Source: Anaerolineae bacterium (GTDB lineage Bacteria > Chloroflexota > Anaerolineae > Aggregatilineales > Phototrophicaceae). Taken from it: a stretch of 38,997 nt of DNA. Within the stretch, counting starts at the first letter, position 1; every line of letters starts with the position of its first letter. The notes under the pieces are model-generated. The model was not told the origin of the DNA, ran no database searches, and worked only from the letters and a program-made list of their open reading frames with translations. This document shows, piece after piece, positions 1-9,118 of the stretch. The stretch lies in assembly GCA_025454525.1 (NCBI GenBank), contig JALOOG010000028.1, forward strand, positions 1 through 38,997, written 5' to 3'. A program made the position numbers and the translations under genes.

Positions 1-1224
1 CAAGATCACGATCGGCAACCCGATCAAGGCCAAGATCTCCGATTGTCCCCCTAATAACGTCTCTAACACCCGTAAGCCGATCACCAGGCCAAAGCCTAAG
101 GTAAGCGCAACCCCGCCATAGACCAATGAACGATTGATCACCAGATCGATGTCAAACAAGCGGAATCTTAAGACGGCGATCGCTAAGGACACCGGGACGA
201 TGCCCAACACAAATAACACCACATTCACATTTAACAGGTGTTGCAAGGTGGGCATCAACAGCGGCAAGACATACAACGGAAAGAACATCACCCCCGCTAA
301 GGAGGCGCTCCAAAAGATCCACAAGACTTGTGAGCGGATCATCGGGTCGTGTGCGCGGCGGAATTGACGGGCATAAGCGTAGAGGATCAACGCTTGGCCC
401 AATAACGCGCCTAAAAATGATACCCGATTGCTCTGATACAAGGCGGACGTGAGATCAGTCGGTGCGAGTAAAGCGGCAGTCAATAAAGGCGATCCAACAC
501 AGAAGCCGATCAAGGCCGTGATAAACAGGCGGGGATGACGCGCTAACCACGGATGTTTTAACGGGAAGCTCAACGCGAACAGCGCCCCGGTGACGTAACT
601 CATCTCATAGACGATATGTTCCAAAAAGAACTGAATCCAGAAAGGAATACGGTAAACCAACGCCACGATCTGAAAATTGAACAGATCGATATACAGTGAA
701 AGCGCCGCAAACATACAAAACAACATCATCAATCGGGCGGCGGAATCCCGCGGGCGCTTCCAAAAGACAAATGTGCCAACCGCACCGAACAGGATCAATA
801 CGATGATATTTGGATACTGATGCTGGAACTTTTCAGTTAACCACGCGCTATCCAAGGGGATCATCAGGGTCATCGGTTGGCCATCACGTAAGATCTCGTA
901 AGCGACTGTACCGCCGATCTGCCACTGGTCGCTCCGCTCCGCCCCGTATAACCATTCGGTGATCGTGCGACCATCCACTTTGAGGACAATATCACCACCC
1001 TGTAAGGGAGTCTCACGGGCTTCGATGCGATAGCGGATCAAGAATCCCGTGCCGTCGGCCGCAGCGAAACTTTCGAGATCGCCCGTGCGCCCGTCCGCAG
1101 GTAACAGGGTATACATCACCGCAAGTCCGATCGCGATCGCGATAAACAGACCCCATACCCCCCACCAGATCAAGACCCCACGATCCGTTTTATAAATTCT
1201 TTGTGTAAGACTACGCTCAAACAT
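1..1224 (-). CDS. Membrane sensor protein, N-terminal part (probably histidine kinase), cut by window edge
   Basis: An open frame of 408 codons runs from ATG at 1224 to the first base of the window without a stop, so the C-terminus is missing. AGGAG precedes the ATG by about 7 bases. Visible parts are one N-terminal membrane segment (about residues 18-40), an outside domain of about 90 residues with a PDZ-like sequence (GGDIVLKVDGRTI), then a series of hydrophobic segments. The segment RLFDIDLVINRSLVYG follows near residue 360. This last motif is common in Chloroflexota and ComP-like sensors just before cytoplasmic signalling domains. The family usually continues into GAF and histidine kinase or PP2C domains, but none is inside the window, so the output is inferred. 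A GTGACA/TACAAT promoter lies upstream. Confidence 0.7.
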   Translation of the reverse strand, partial: MFERSLTQRIYKTDRGVLIWWGVWGLFIAIAIGLAVMYTLLPADGRTGDLESFAAADGTGFLIRYRIEARETPLQGGDIVLKVDGRTITEWLYGAERSDQWQIGGTVAYEILRDGQPMTLMIPLDSAWLTEKFQHQYPNIIVLILFGAVGTFVFWKRPRDSAARLMMLFCMFAALSLYIDLFNFQIVALVYRIPFWIQFFLEHIVYEMSYVTGALFALSFPLKHPWLARHPRLFITALIGFCVGSPLLTAALLAPTDLTSALYQSNRVSFLGALLGQALILYAYARQFRRAHDPMIRSQVLWIFWSASLAGVMFFPLYVLPLLMPTLQHLLNVNVVLFVLGIVPVSLAIAVLRFRLFDIDLVINRSLVYGGVALTLGFGLVIGLRVLETLLGGQSEILALIGLPIVIL

Positions 1225-1246
1225 AACACGCTCCTATTACAAGTCT

Positions 1247-1276
1247 ATTGTAAGGGATCAAAACGTTTTTTGTCAC
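1247..1276 (-). promoter_or_regulatory. Candidate sigma-70 promoter for the membrane sensor gene
   Basis: Read on the minus strand, GTGACA (1276-1271) is separated by 18 bases from TACAAT (1252-1247). Each hexamer matches the consensus at 5 of 6 positions. The predicted start leaves a leader of about 15-20 bases before ATG 1224, which still contains the AGGAG ribosome binding site. Confidence 0.5.
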
Positions 1277-1388
1277 TTTTTCACGAATCAATTCACCGAT
1301 TCTGTGGCAACTCTAGCCGTAGGAATGGCCGTTCAGGCCCTTGTAGACTGTATAAAGGTGATCATGATCTCGTTAGGAGGACAATCCA

Positions 1389-1916
1389 ATGGTGGCGTTA
1401 CGTAAAACAGAAACCCCGATGTTGGTGACGACTTATCTCGAAATGACCAGTCGTAGCGGGTTTCGCCCCGCCTACATCAGCGGTACACATTTTACGATCG
1501 AACAGATGCAGACCTTGGATGTCAATTTCTATCGTTTCCTCTACAACGCGGTGGGCGAACAATGGTGCTGGCGTGAACGCAACTTGTTAAGTGACGCGGA
1601 GCTGACCGCGATCTTAGCCCAATCCAAAGTGTATGTGTTGTATTGTGACGGCGTGCCGGCCGGTTATGTGGAGCTTGCACCGCATGGATCTGAAATGGAA
1701 ATTGCCTATTTTGGCATTCGTCCGGCGTATTTTGGGCGCGGTTTCGGCAAACATTTGCTTAGCTATGGGATCGCGCAAGCGTGGGCCAGTGGCGCGAGTC
1801 GCGTGTGGTTGCATACCTGTAACTTAGACAGCCCCCAAGCGTTGGATAACTACCTGAAGCGCGGCTTTAAAGTTTACGATGTGCAACGCGAACGGATGCC
1901 GGAGTTGTTTTTGTAG
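1389..1916 (+). CDS. GNAT family N-acetyltransferase
   Basis: 175 residues, the usual size for a single-domain GNAT enzyme that moves an acetyl group from acetyl-CoA to an amine. The acetyl-CoA loop is visible as RPAYFGRGFGKHLL (about residues 117-130), preceded by the typical strand pair AGYVELAP and MEIAYFGI. The C-terminal strand reads VWLHTCNLDSPQALDNYLKRGFK, the usual last part of the fold. TAGGAGG lies 8 bases before the ATG. The substrate cannot be told from sequence. The gene is monocistronic: a divergent sensor lies upstream and a strong terminator follows. Confidence 0.88.
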   Translation: MVALRKTETPMLVTTYLEMTSRSGFRPAYISGTHFTIEQMQTLDVNFYRFLYNAVGEQWCWRERNLLSDAELTAILAQSKVYVLYCDGVPAGYVELAPHGSEMEIAYFGIRPAYFGRGFGKHLLSYGIAQAWASGASRVWLHTCNLDSPQALDNYLKRGFKVYDVQRERMPELFL

Positions 1917-1934
1917 ATATTGACCAAATGACCC

Positions 1935-1960
1935 AAAAGGGGGATTGAACCCCCTTTTTT
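1935..1960 (+). terminator. Rho-independent terminator shared by convergent genes
   Basis: AAAAGGGGG, a 6-base loop, then CCCCC and six T. The arms pair fully (5 G:C plus 4 A:T). The same hairpin read on minus also ends in four T, so it can serve both the acetyltransferase (plus) and the end of the sulfur operon (minus, stop at 1969). Confidence 0.85.
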
Positions 1961-1968
1961 GATCCCGT

Positions 1969-2688
1969 TTATGCGGGGGTTTCGCTCTCTAAGGTAAATA
2001 CCGCACGCTCAAACACCGGATTCATCACCACGTTGATCGGTTCAATCTCAAACGCGGGTTCTTGATCCCAATAGGCCGCTAACTTCGCGGGCAGTAAGAT
2101 CCCGTCAATTTCTACCAGATCTTCCGAAAGTCGCATCACAAATTGTTGGGTGCGTTGCGTCTCTGGGTTCACACATTCCACCTGCACCGCTTCGATCGTG
2201 TAATTAGGACGTAAGTGGACGCTGACTTGATCGTTGATCTGGGTGTTGGTTGCGTTAAAGCTACTGGGGCCATTTTGGGACAATTTGACAAAGCCCTCAC
2301 CCAAGGGGGTCAACAGGATCGCCGCGATCGCCCATAACCGCCGCCGCAAATAATTGATACTCGCTTCATCTGTCACTATAGACGGGGTTTTATTGCCGCG
2401 CCCTTGACGATATTCCCCATCGCATAACGCTTCGATCCCTCGTTGGATCGGCAACCCTAACGGCTTGACCGTAAAATCCCAGCGCATCGCGTTCGGAAAT
2501 TGAAAATAAGCGGTGGAGTCTACAGGAACACTGGTGGCAACCGGGCCCAATTTCACCCGTGCGCGTCCCTTAAAATGGACTTGCAACGCATCTAAAGCGA
2601 TCGGATGTAAGCCGTAACGCGCCTCAAGCGCTTTTTTTAAGAGGTCTTTGGCTACGGGATCGCCATAGGCAAGCAATAAAATTGGCAT
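1969..2688 (-). CDS. Unknown protein, last gene of the sulfur operon
   Basis: About 239 residues from ATG 2688. This start is preferred over ATG 2703 because only it has an upstream AGGA at proper spacing. I do not recognise the family. There is no signal peptide or clear membrane segment. The start MPILLLAYGDPVAKDLLKKA could resemble a small nucleotide-binding or regulatory fold, and a weakly hydrophobic stretch (RRRLWAIAAILLTPLGEG) lies near the middle. The C-terminal half is beta-rich by eye. It is the sixth gene of the operon, about 85 bases after the E1-rhodanese gene, so a role in sulfur or methionine metabolism is possible but unsupported by motif. Confidence 0.7.
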   Translation of the reverse strand: MPILLLAYGDPVAKDLLKKALEARYGLHPIALDALQVHFKGRARVKLGPVATSVPVDSTAYFQFPNAMRWDFTVKPLGLPIQRGIEALCDGEYRQGRGNKTPSIVTDEASINYLRRRLWAIAAILLTPLGEGFVKLSQNGPSSFNATNTQINDQVSVHLRPNYTIEAVQVECVNPETQRTQQFVMRLSEDLVEIDGILLPAKLAAYWDQEPAFEIEPINVVMNPVFERAVFTLESETPA

Positions 2689-2772
2689 AATATTCCTAGT
2701 CATCCGGTGAAATTCTGCAAGCTATTCTAACAGTTCACCGGACAACCGAACAGAAAAATTTACGTTTGTAAC

Positions 2773-4014
2773 CTAGTACGTTGGTAACGACGGGTCAATC
2801 TCTTTGGCCCATGCCAAGATCCCGCCTTCAAGATTGACCATTTGAGCGCGATCATAACCGACCTCAGTGAGCATCTCGATCACATCGGCGCTCCGTTTAC
2901 CGGATCGGCAATGCACCACGATCTCGCGGTGTTCAGGGATCTTGGCTAATACCGTTTCCTCACGCAAGCGGCGATGACCTAACACCGCATTTTTTGCGGC
3001 CAAGATGTCCCCTTTCGGGATTCGCAATGTGCCGTCTAAGGCGACGATCTCCCATTCATGCGGATCACGCACATCCATGATCAACAGATCTTCGCCGTGA
3101 TCGATCCGAGTTTTTAATTCTGTCACCGTGATCGATCGCATCGGCACGGTTTGAGATTGATCGTGTACCGTAAAGGTGCTGCGATCATGGGCTGGCATCC
3201 CGCAAAACAGTTCATAATCGATCAGCGTCACTTGTTCTTTCGGAAGGCTACACACCGGACAATTCGGGTTTTTACGCACGCGAATCGTGTTAAAGCTCAT
3301 CTCTAGCGCATCGTATAACAACATGCGCCCGATCAACGGCTCACCGATGCCTAACAGGATCTTGATCGCTTCGGTCGCTTGGAGTGTGCCAACCGTGCCG
3401 GGCAGAATCCCCAACACGCCGCCCTCCGCGCAACTTGGCACTAAGCCGGGAGGCGGTGGTTCTGGGAACATACAGCGATAACATGGGCCCTGTTCCGCCC
3501 AAAAGACACTCGCTTGCCCCTCAAACCGGAAGATGCTGCCATACACGTTCGGTTTTCCCAGTTTCACACACGCATCATTCACGAGGTAGCGCGTGGGGAA
3601 ATTATCTGTGCCGTCGATGATCACATCATAGGACTCGAATAGTTCTAGCGCGTTTTCAGAGGTCAACGGCACATTGTATTTTTCGATCGTGATGTGTGGG
3701 TTGATGTCTTTCAGGCGTTTTTCGGCGCTGTCCAGTTTCGACATGCCCAAGGTGCTTTGACCGTGGATCACTTGGCGATGTAAATTGCTCTCATCCACCA
3801 CATCGTAATCCACTAGACCGATCCGCCCGATCCCCGCCGCCGCGAGATACAACGCGGTCGGACTACCGAGTCCGCCCGTGCCGATCAATAACACACTGGC
3901 GCTTTTGAGCCGCCGTTGCCCTTCGATCCCTACCTCTGGCATGATCAAATGGCGGCTATAGCGTTTCACTTCTTCATTCGATAATTCGGCCGATACTTCT
4001 ACCAATGGCTGCAT
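2773..4014 (-). CDS. moeB: MoeB/ThiF-type E1 adenylyltransferase fused to a rhodanese sulfurtransferase
   Basis: 413 residues. The N-terminal E1 domain (about 10-260) adenylates the C-terminal Gly of a ubiquitin-like sulfur carrier. It shows the ATP loop GTGGLGSP, the LHRQ segment, DGTDNFPTRYLVND and two zinc cysteine pairs (CYRC and CPVC). The C-terminal rhodanese domain (about 295-405) carries the persulfide Cys in VVHCRSGKRS. This is the MoeZ/HcyF-like fusion able to both activate and thiolate its carrier. Its gene lies 42 bases after the GGR carrier gene and has GAGGAG before the ATG. Context beside metX and metY, with no molybdopterin genes in view, argues for homocysteine rather than molybdopterin synthesis. 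A dual role cannot be excluded. Confidence 0.92.
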   Translation of the reverse strand: MQPLVEVSAELSNEEVKRYSRHLIMPEVGIEGQRRLKSASVLLIGTGGLGSPTALYLAAAGIGRIGLVDYDVVDESNLHRQVIHGQSTLGMSKLDSAEKRLKDINPHITIEKYNVPLTSENALELFESYDVIIDGTDNFPTRYLVNDACVKLGKPNVYGSIFRFEGQASVFWAEQGPCYRCMFPEPPPPGLVPSCAEGGVLGILPGTVGTLQATEAIKILLGIGEPLIGRMLLYDALEMSFNTIRVRKNPNCPVCSLPKEQVTLIDYELFCGMPAHDRSTFTVHDQSQTVPMRSITVTELKTRIDHGEDLLIMDVRDPHEWEIVALDGTLRIPKGDILAAKNAVLGHRRLREETVLAKIPEHREIVVHCRSGKRSADVIEMLTEVGYDRAQMVNLEGGILAWAKEIDPSLPTY

Positions 4015-4056
4015 CCCCTACTCCTCTGTTTGATCGGATCTCAATTCAACTTGATA

Positions 4057-4329
4057 CTATCGCCCGCCCGCGATGCTAGGGATGATCCGCAACGGCGAAT
4101 CGTTTTGGACTTCGGTATCGAGTCCTTGTAAAAAGCGCACGTCTTCATCACCAACGAAGATATTGACAAAGCTACGGGGTTCATCGCCATTAAACAAATG
4201 GGGCTTGAGATCCGGATAGCGCGTCACCAGATCGCGCAAGGCCGCGCCCACCGTATCACCATTGACCACCACTTGCGCTTGATTATCGGTATACGCCCGT
4301 AACGGCGTAGGAATTTTAATGGATGGCAT
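4057..4329 (-). CDS. ThiS/MoaD-like sulfur carrier protein with a C-terminal Arg after Gly-Gly
   Basis: 90 residues from ATG 4329, chosen over ATG 4362 because AGGAG lies 10 bases upstream and the product then begins MPSIKIPTPLRAY, as CysO-type carriers do. It is a small beta-grasp protein: a short first strand, a helix around VGAALRDLVTRYPDLKPHL, then strands FVNIFVGDEDVRF and the tail SPLRIIPSIAGGR. The codons at the end read GCG GGC GGG CGA TAG, so Gly-Gly is followed by one Arg. In the family the thiocarboxylate forms on the terminal Gly, hence the Arg should need removal, and a JAMM protease is encoded in the same operon. Its likely partners are the E1-rhodanese downstream and MetY upstream. 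Confidence 0.9.
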   Translation of the reverse strand: MPSIKIPTPLRAYTDNQAQVVVNGDTVGAALRDLVTRYPDLKPHLFNGDEPRSFVNIFVGDEDVRFLQGLDTEVQNDSPLRIIPSIAGGR

Positions 4330-4377
4330 AACAGACTCGCTCCTAAAATGGGCTGATTTCACCAGACAAATAACACG

Positions 4378-5577
4378 TCAATTGCTGACAGATAAACTGA
4401 TCGGGAGCGCCTCACGTTCCCACTGACTCCGCAAATACCCGCCGATCACTTGAGTCATGGTTTCGACTTCAACCAGAAACGAGTCATGACCAAAATAAGC
4501 GGTAATGCGCTCATAACGCACCGGACGGCCGATCGTTTCTAAAACTTCAACCAATTCCCGCGCTTGTGCATCGGTATAGAGCCAATCACTGGTAAAACTC
4601 ACCACCAAAAATTGCGCTTGCGACCGACGTAACGCCGCTTCAATCGACTCATGGCCATGTGCGACATCGTAATAATCCAAGGCCTTGGTGATATACAAGT
4701 AGCTGTTGGGATCAAACCGTTCGGTAAACTTGACCCCTTGATGATGCAAGTAGCTTTCCACCGCAAAATCGACATCAAAGTGATAACCGAGTGTCGATCG
4801 GTTTTGCAAGCGCCTCCCGAACTTCTGCTCTAACGAGTATTCACTCATGTAGGTGATATGTCCGATCATGCGCGCAACCGCCAACCCCGCATCCGGATAA
4901 TCCCCGTCATAGTAATTGCCGTGTCGCCATTGTGGATCGGCGTAGATCGCTTGCCGTCCGATCTCGTTAAAGGCGATGTTTTGCGCGGAGGAGCGCGGGG
5001 TGCTGGCGATAAACAAGACGTGTTTCACCCGCCCCGGATGATCGACCGACCATTGCAAGGCTTGCATCCCGCCCATGCTGCCTCCGGCCACCGCGAACAA
5101 CGTTTCGATCCCCAAATGATCCAGTAGGAAGGTTTGAGCGCGCACCATATCCGCGATCGTCACCACCGGAAAACGCAGCGCGTAAGGTTTGCCGTCCGTT
5201 GCAAGCGAAGAAGGGCCGGTGCTGCCTCGACAACCGCCGATCACATTGGAACAGATCACAAAGTAACGATCGGTATCGAACATCTTGCCCGGCCCGACCG
5301 CCTCATCCCACCAGCCCGGTTTTTCCTCTGGATCATCGGTGTAATAACCCGCCACATGCGAGTCCCCCGATAGCGCATGACAGATCAAGATCGCGTTGGA
5401 ACGCTCCGCGTTAAGCCGCCCGTAAGTCTCATAAGCCAACGTGAACATCGGCAACGATCCGCCGGAGGCTAACGGCAAAGGCCGGTTAAACTGGACAAAT
5501 TCACGGCGCACCACCCCCACCGAATGCGGGTCATAGCGGCGTACCGGACGACGAGGCAACCATTGGCGTAAGTTCAT
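4378..5577 (-). CDS. metX: Homoserine O-acetyltransferase MetX
   Basis: 399 residues, normal for the family. It transfers acetyl from acetyl-CoA to homoserine, giving the substrate for MetY. It is an alpha/beta-hydrolase fold enzyme. Visible are the HALSGDSHVAG segment, the nucleophile elbow GGSMGGMQALQW (Ser near residue 167), the Asp region SFTSDWLYT and the catalytic His region YFGHDSFLVE near the C-terminus. GGGAGGAG lies 8 bases before the ATG. The gene sits between metY and the sulfur carrier with 79- and 48-base gaps, consistent with one transcript. A succinyltransferase activity is possible in this family but less likely next to metY. Confidence 0.95.
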   Translation of the reverse strand: MNLRQWLPRRPVRRYDPHSVGVVRREFVQFNRPLPLASGGSLPMFTLAYETYGRLNAERSNAILICHALSGDSHVAGYYTDDPEEKPGWWDEAVGPGKMFDTDRYFVICSNVIGGCRGSTGPSSLATDGKPYALRFPVVTIADMVRAQTFLLDHLGIETLFAVAGGSMGGMQALQWSVDHPGRVKHVLFIASTPRSSAQNIAFNEIGRQAIYADPQWRHGNYYDGDYPDAGLAVARMIGHITYMSEYSLEQKFGRRLQNRSTLGYHFDVDFAVESYLHHQGVKFTERFDPNSYLYITKALDYYDVAHGHESIEAALRRSQAQFLVVSFTSDWLYTDAQARELVEVLETIGRPVRYERITAYFGHDSFLVEVETMTQVIGGYLRSQWEREALPISLSVSN

Positions 5578-5656
5578 ACGGGCGACTCCTCCCTCTGCAC
5601 ATCTTATGAAGGCGCTCCCAAATAGAGCGCCTTCGTTACTTGTTGCTACCTTGATC

Positions 5657-7000
<1,344 letters not shown>

Positions 7001-7041
7001 TTAGGTTGATTAGGGCTGAAAACTCGCATCATGCGAGGATT

Positions 7042-7470
7042 TCACTCATGAATGACGAGTGCTGACTCGTCAAATTGACTCCGATCGGCCCGTAAGCGCC
7101 AAACGCGCATTTCGACGGCTTGTGAATCGATGACCGAAGTGATGATGTAGACAAAATTGGGCAAGGCGTGATCGCGATCGTAAATCGACGGGATCGCAGG
7201 AGAATCGGGATGACTGTGATAGTAACCGACGAGGATGAGGCCTTTGGCATCGGCTTCATCTTCTAAGCGCGCCCAATCTAACGGAGTCATGGCGTAACGG
7301 TGATATTGTTCGGCGGCCTCAAACACATTTTCGACTTGGGTAATATCGCGAATGGTGATCTGATCGCCCACGCTTTCGCCTAACAGAAAGCCGCCTCCTT
7401 CATTCGGATACGTCCCTTCCATCTGCCCGAAAATTCGTCCTTGTAAGTCTCGCGTTAGCTGAATGTGCAT
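7042..7470 (-). CDS. JAMM/Mov34 metalloprotease (Mec/HcyD-like)
   Basis: 142 residues, a single JAMM domain. The zinc motif is complete: an upstream Glu in YPNEGGGFLLGE, then HSH, seven residues, and SIYD, i.e. HxH-x7-SxxD. In bacteria such small JAMM proteins cleave after the Gly-Gly of sulfur carriers: Mec+ on CysO-cysteine, QbsD on QbsE, HcyD on HcyS. It is the first gene of the operon, 74 bases before metY, and directly follows a leader with an intrinsic terminator. The likely substrate is the GGR carrier encoded three genes on, either to strip the Arg or to release a homocysteinyl adduct. Confidence 0.93.
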   Translation of the reverse strand: MHIQLTRDLQGRIFGQMEGTYPNEGGGFLLGESVGDQITIRDITQVENVFEAAEQYHRYAMTPLDWARLEDEADAKGLILVGYYHSHPDSPAIPSIYDRDHALPNFVYIITSVIDSQAVEMRVWRLRADRSQFDESALVIHE

Positions 7471-7499
7471 AATGTCCCTTGATCACTTCCTTAGCTTAT

Positions 7500-7693
7500 C
7501 AAAAAAAAACAGGTCAACATCCCAAAAGACGTTGACCTGTTCGTGTTTCGATACCGGAGATTGGCACGGTAAATCGGTCAAGCGTCCCTTCTGAGTCGCG
7601 ACTCGCAACACATACACATGCTACAGCGTTGAGAGTTGATCATGACCACATCCATATTCCGTGCAAACGATCAGAGATCGATTTCCCTGAATT
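7500..7693 (-). ncRNA. Structured leader RNA with switchable terminator upstream of the sulfur operon (class unknown)
   Basis: Read on minus, the leader can form helix P2 (GCACGG 7664-7659 with CCGTGC 7569-7564) enclosing P3 (GGTCA 7647-7643 with TGACC 7580-7576). It also has local hairpins CGATC-TCT-GATCG (7680-7668) and GAGTC-GC-GACTC (7604-7593). TTGACC (7581-7576) can instead pair with GGTCAA in the 5' arm of the terminator that ends the leader, so P3 and an antiterminator exclude each other. That is the layout of an OFF-type riboswitch or attenuator. A further pairing, GATACC (7699-7694) with GGTATC (7555-7550), would close the structure only if transcription starts upstream of 7699. I do not recognise a SAM-I, SAM-II, cobalamin or T-box core. 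A free-standing small RNA such as 6S is an alternative. Confidence 0.5.
7501..7541 (-). terminator. Intrinsic terminator 30 bases before the sulfur operon
   Basis: On minus, AACAGGTCAAC (7541-7531), a 12-base loop and GTTGACCTGTT (7518-7508) form a perfect 11-bp stem. It runs into nine consecutive T, two of which are in the stem. It ends about 30 bases before ATG 7470 of the JAMM gene and no gene ends upstream of it on this strand, so its natural role is transcription attenuation rather than ending a gene. Confidence 0.88.
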
Positions 7694-7699
7694 GGTATC

Positions 7700-7728
7700 A
7701 GATTAGCGCACTTCTGTTTTTTTGGCAA
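7700..7728 (-). promoter_or_regulatory. Candidate promoter of the sulfur operon leader
   Basis: On minus, TTGCCA (7728-7723), 17 bases, then TAATCT (7705-7700). The predicted start near 7693 lies at the beginning of the structured leader. The -10 is only a 4 of 6 match, so a further upstream promoter remains possible. Confidence 0.45.
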
Positions 7729-7759
7729 GCGCTTTAATGAAATCTTTAAACGTTTAGCA

Positions 7760-7788
7760 TTGTGAGGGGGTTAAGGGGGTGTTATACT
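7760..7788 (+). promoter_or_regulatory. Candidate promoter of citrate synthase
   Basis: TTGTGA (7760-7765), 17 bases, then TATACT (7783-7788). The predicted start near 7795 gives a leader of about 80 bases, which holds a small inverted repeat CCCTG/CAGGG (7821-7836) and the AAGGAGA ribosome binding site. Confidence 0.55.
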
Positions 7789-7876
7789 GCCCATCAGTTT
7801 CTCACGATTGCGTTGACAATCCCTGAATCGACAGGGTTGAATTACAAATTTTTTTCTTCAAGGAGATTTCCCTAAT

Positions 7877-9028
7877 ATGACTGAAGTAACGACTGCTCAA
7901 AAGGGTTTACAGGGTGTTGTAGTTGGTAATAGCGTGTTGAGTCTGGTAGACGGTGAAAACGGCCGCCTGATTTACGGCGGTTATAAGATCGAAGATCTGG
8001 CCGAAAACGCCCTCTATGAAGAAGTGGTTTACTTATTGTTCCATGGCCGCTTGCCGAACGGAGCTGAATTACAAGAATTTACCGCGCATCTGGCTAAAGA
8101 AGCCGTGGTTCCCGCCCAGATCATCGACTTCATGCAAACGCAACCCAAAGATACCAACGGCATGGCCATGTTACGCACCACCACCTCCATGTTAGCGCAT
8201 TATGACCCCGAAGCAGAGGACATGAACATTGACGCGGTGCGCCGCCGTTCCTTCCGATTGATCGGGCAGTTGACCACGCTATGCGCGGCCTGGATTCGCA
8301 TCAGTCAAGGCAAAGACGCGATCGCGCCCAAGCCTAACTTTAACCTTGCCGAAAACTTTGTCTACATGATCACCGGTGACGAAAACTTGGATCGCGCCGC
8401 GGTGGATGCGATCAACGTTTATCAAGTGTTGTTAGCCGAACATGGCATGAACGCCAGCACCTTCACCGCCCGCGTAGTGACGGCCACCGGTGCGGATCTG
8501 TATAGCGCAATCGTGGCGGCGATCGGCGCGCTCAAGGGGCCCTCACATGGCGGCGCGAACAGCGAAGCGATGAAGATGTTCCTTGAGATCGGCGATCCTG
8601 GTCAAGTGGATGCTTGGTTCACCGAGAACATTAAATCCGGCAAACGCCGCATCATGGGGATCGGCCACCGGATCTACAAGGCATTAGACCCCCGCGCCAA
8701 CATTTTGAAGGCAAAAGCGCAAGCCTTAGCCCAAAGCTCTGGCAACGGCACTTGGTTTGAACTCGCGGCCAAGTTAGATGACACCGCCCGCGCCGATGAC
8801 TATTTCATTGAACGCAAGTTATACGCCAACGTCGATTATTACAGCGCGATCGTGTTATACACGCTCAATATCGACATCGATATGTTCACCCCCCTGTTTG
8901 CGATGAGTCGCGTGGCGGGTTGGACAGCTCATGTGATCGAACAATTAGGCGATAACCGCTTGATCCGTCCGGATGTCAATTATGTTGGGCCGATGGATCT
9001 GCAATGGACTTCGGCCGATCAACGTTAG
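7877..9028 (+). CDS. gltA: Citrate synthase
   Basis: 383 residues, the short bacterial type. It condenses acetyl-CoA with oxaloacetate to citrate at the entry of the TCA cycle. The catalytic residues are visible: His in LKGPSHGGANSEAM, His in GIGHRIYKALDPR, and Asp in NVDYYSAIVLY (usual form VDFYSG). The N-terminus GVVVGNSVLSLVDGENGRLIYGGYKIEDLAE is the usual small-domain start. AAGGAGA lies 10 bases before the ATG. It is transcribed alone, divergent from the sulfur operon, and ends at a strong terminator. A 2-methylcitrate synthase activity cannot be ruled out, but no propionate genes are nearby. Confidence 0.95.
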   Translation: MTEVTTAQKGLQGVVVGNSVLSLVDGENGRLIYGGYKIEDLAENALYEEVVYLLFHGRLPNGAELQEFTAHLAKEAVVPAQIIDFMQTQPKDTNGMAMLRTTTSMLAHYDPEAEDMNIDAVRRRSFRLIGQLTTLCAAWIRISQGKDAIAPKPNFNLAENFVYMITGDENLDRAAVDAINVYQVLLAEHGMNASTFTARVVTATGADLYSAIVAAIGALKGPSHGGANSEAMKMFLEIGDPGQVDAWFTENIKSGKRRIMGIGHRIYKALDPRANILKAKAQALAQSSGNGTWFELAAKLDDTARADDYFIERKLYANVDYYSAIVLYTLNIDIDMFTPLFAMSRVAGWTAHVIEQLGDNRLIRPDVNYVGPMDLQWTSADQR

Positions 9029-9050
9029 TCCCGTTTCCAAAGAATCATCG

Positions 9051-9090
9051 AATGCCTCGCAACTTAGCCGTTGTGAGGCATTTTTCTTTT
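9051..9090 (+). terminator. Rho-independent terminator after citrate synthase
   Basis: AATGCCTCGCAAC (9051-9063), a 6-base loop, then GTTGTGAGGCATT (9070-9082). This gives a 13-bp stem with one G-T pair, followed by TTTTTCTTTT. Confidence 0.9.
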
Positions 9091-9118
9091 CCGCTCCCAC
9101 AGAGGACATAATCATCCC

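Noticed and set aside
7543-7693. 6S RNA or SRP RNA
   Set aside because: No SRP loop motif is visible, and the rod with terminator adjoining an operon start fits a leader better. 6S is kept only as an alternative needing a covariance search.
7500-7700. SAM-I (S-box) riboswitch
   Set aside because: A stretch on minus (AAGGGAC...GTGCCAATC) recalls parts of the S-box core, but the P1, P2 and P4 elements and the invariant order do not fit.
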